6,135 nt of DNA from Gammaproteobacteria bacterium (GTDB lineage Bacteria > Pseudomonadota > Gammaproteobacteria > PS1 > Pseudothioglobaceae), in the NCBI GenBank assembly GCA_029937335.1, contig JAPYQD010000048.1:1-6135 (forward strand), read 5' to 3'. Of the stretch, positions 6,047 through 6,135 are shown piece by piece. Position 1 is the stretch's first letter. The number at the start of each line of letters is the position of its first letter. Below the pieces are notes generated by a model that was not told the DNA's origin, searched no databases, and saw only the letters and a program-made list of their open reading frames with translations. A program made the translations under genes and the position numbers.

Positions 6047-6135
6047 ACAAAAAAAGACAATTTTAATTATGGCTGGTGGCACCGGTGGGCATATATTTCC
6101 AGCCTTAGCCATTGCTAAAGAGCTTGATCAACACT
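6039..6135 (+). CDS. murG: MurG, UDP-N-acetylglucosamine:lipid I transferase, N-terminal fragment (truncated by window edge)
   Basis: Peripheral inner-membrane glycosyltransferase that adds N-acetylglucosamine to lipid I to make lipid II, the substrate of FtsW. Only the first 32 codons are in the window. They read MSKQKKTILIMAGGTGGHIF and continue PALAIAKEL, containing the hallmark first glycine-rich loop GGTGGHxxPALA (residues 13-24) after a basic N-terminus and the first beta-strand. The ATG at 6039 lies inside the end of ftsW and overlaps it by 8 bases in another frame. A weak purine-rich AAAGAG stretch lies just upstream. The overlap and the ftsW-murG order are typical of the division and cell-wall (dcw) cluster and imply co-translation. 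Confidence 0.95.
   Translation, partial: MSKQKKTILIMAGGTGGHIFPALAIAKELDQH

Overview
This 6.1 kb window comes from an AT-rich bacterial chromosome and carries only housekeeping genes. The proteins are clearly proteobacterial: a YbiT-type ABC-F protein very close to the Escherichia coli one, a YihY membrane protein, riboflavin genes next to nusB, and an ftsW-murG pair. The most likely source is a gammaproteobacterium with a small, compact, low-GC genome. A sulfur-oxidising SUP05/Thioglobus-type lineage would fit, but that placement is a guess from general impression.

Layout. Two transcription units diverge from a 118-base intergenic region (4798-4915). Leftwards, on the minus strand, six genes run head to tail: ybiT-like ABC-F, yihY, ribE (riboflavin synthase), a ribBX-type DHBP synthase, ribH (lumazine synthase) and the start of nusB, which runs off the left edge. 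Their junctions are a 1-base gap, a 36-base gap, a 1-base TAATG overlap, a 5-base gap and a 2-base gap, so this looks like one operon. A promoter with a 17-base spacer (TTGAGC/GATAAT) lies just ahead of ybiT. Rightwards, on the plus strand, ftsW overlaps the start of murG by 8 bases; murG runs off the right edge.

How the genes work together. RibB makes 3,4-dihydroxy-2-butanone 4-phosphate, RibH condenses it with the pyrimidine intermediate to lumazine, and RibE dismutates lumazine to riboflavin. The RibA-like C-terminal half of the RibB protein has lost the zinc cysteines of GTP cyclohydrolase II, so a true RibA, and RibD, must be encoded elsewhere. NusB (rRNA antitermination) and YbiT (translation factor) tie the operon to ribosome function. 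FtsW and MurG belong to septal peptidoglycan synthesis; here ftsW is the first gene of its transcript rather than following murD.

I found no mobile element, CRISPR, tRNA, rRNA or riboswitch, and no evidence of an undescribed system. The points most worth a second look are the degenerate RibA-like domain, the unusual gene company of the riboflavin genes, the split cell-division cluster with a TTG-start ftsW, and a small inverted repeat between the divergent promoters.
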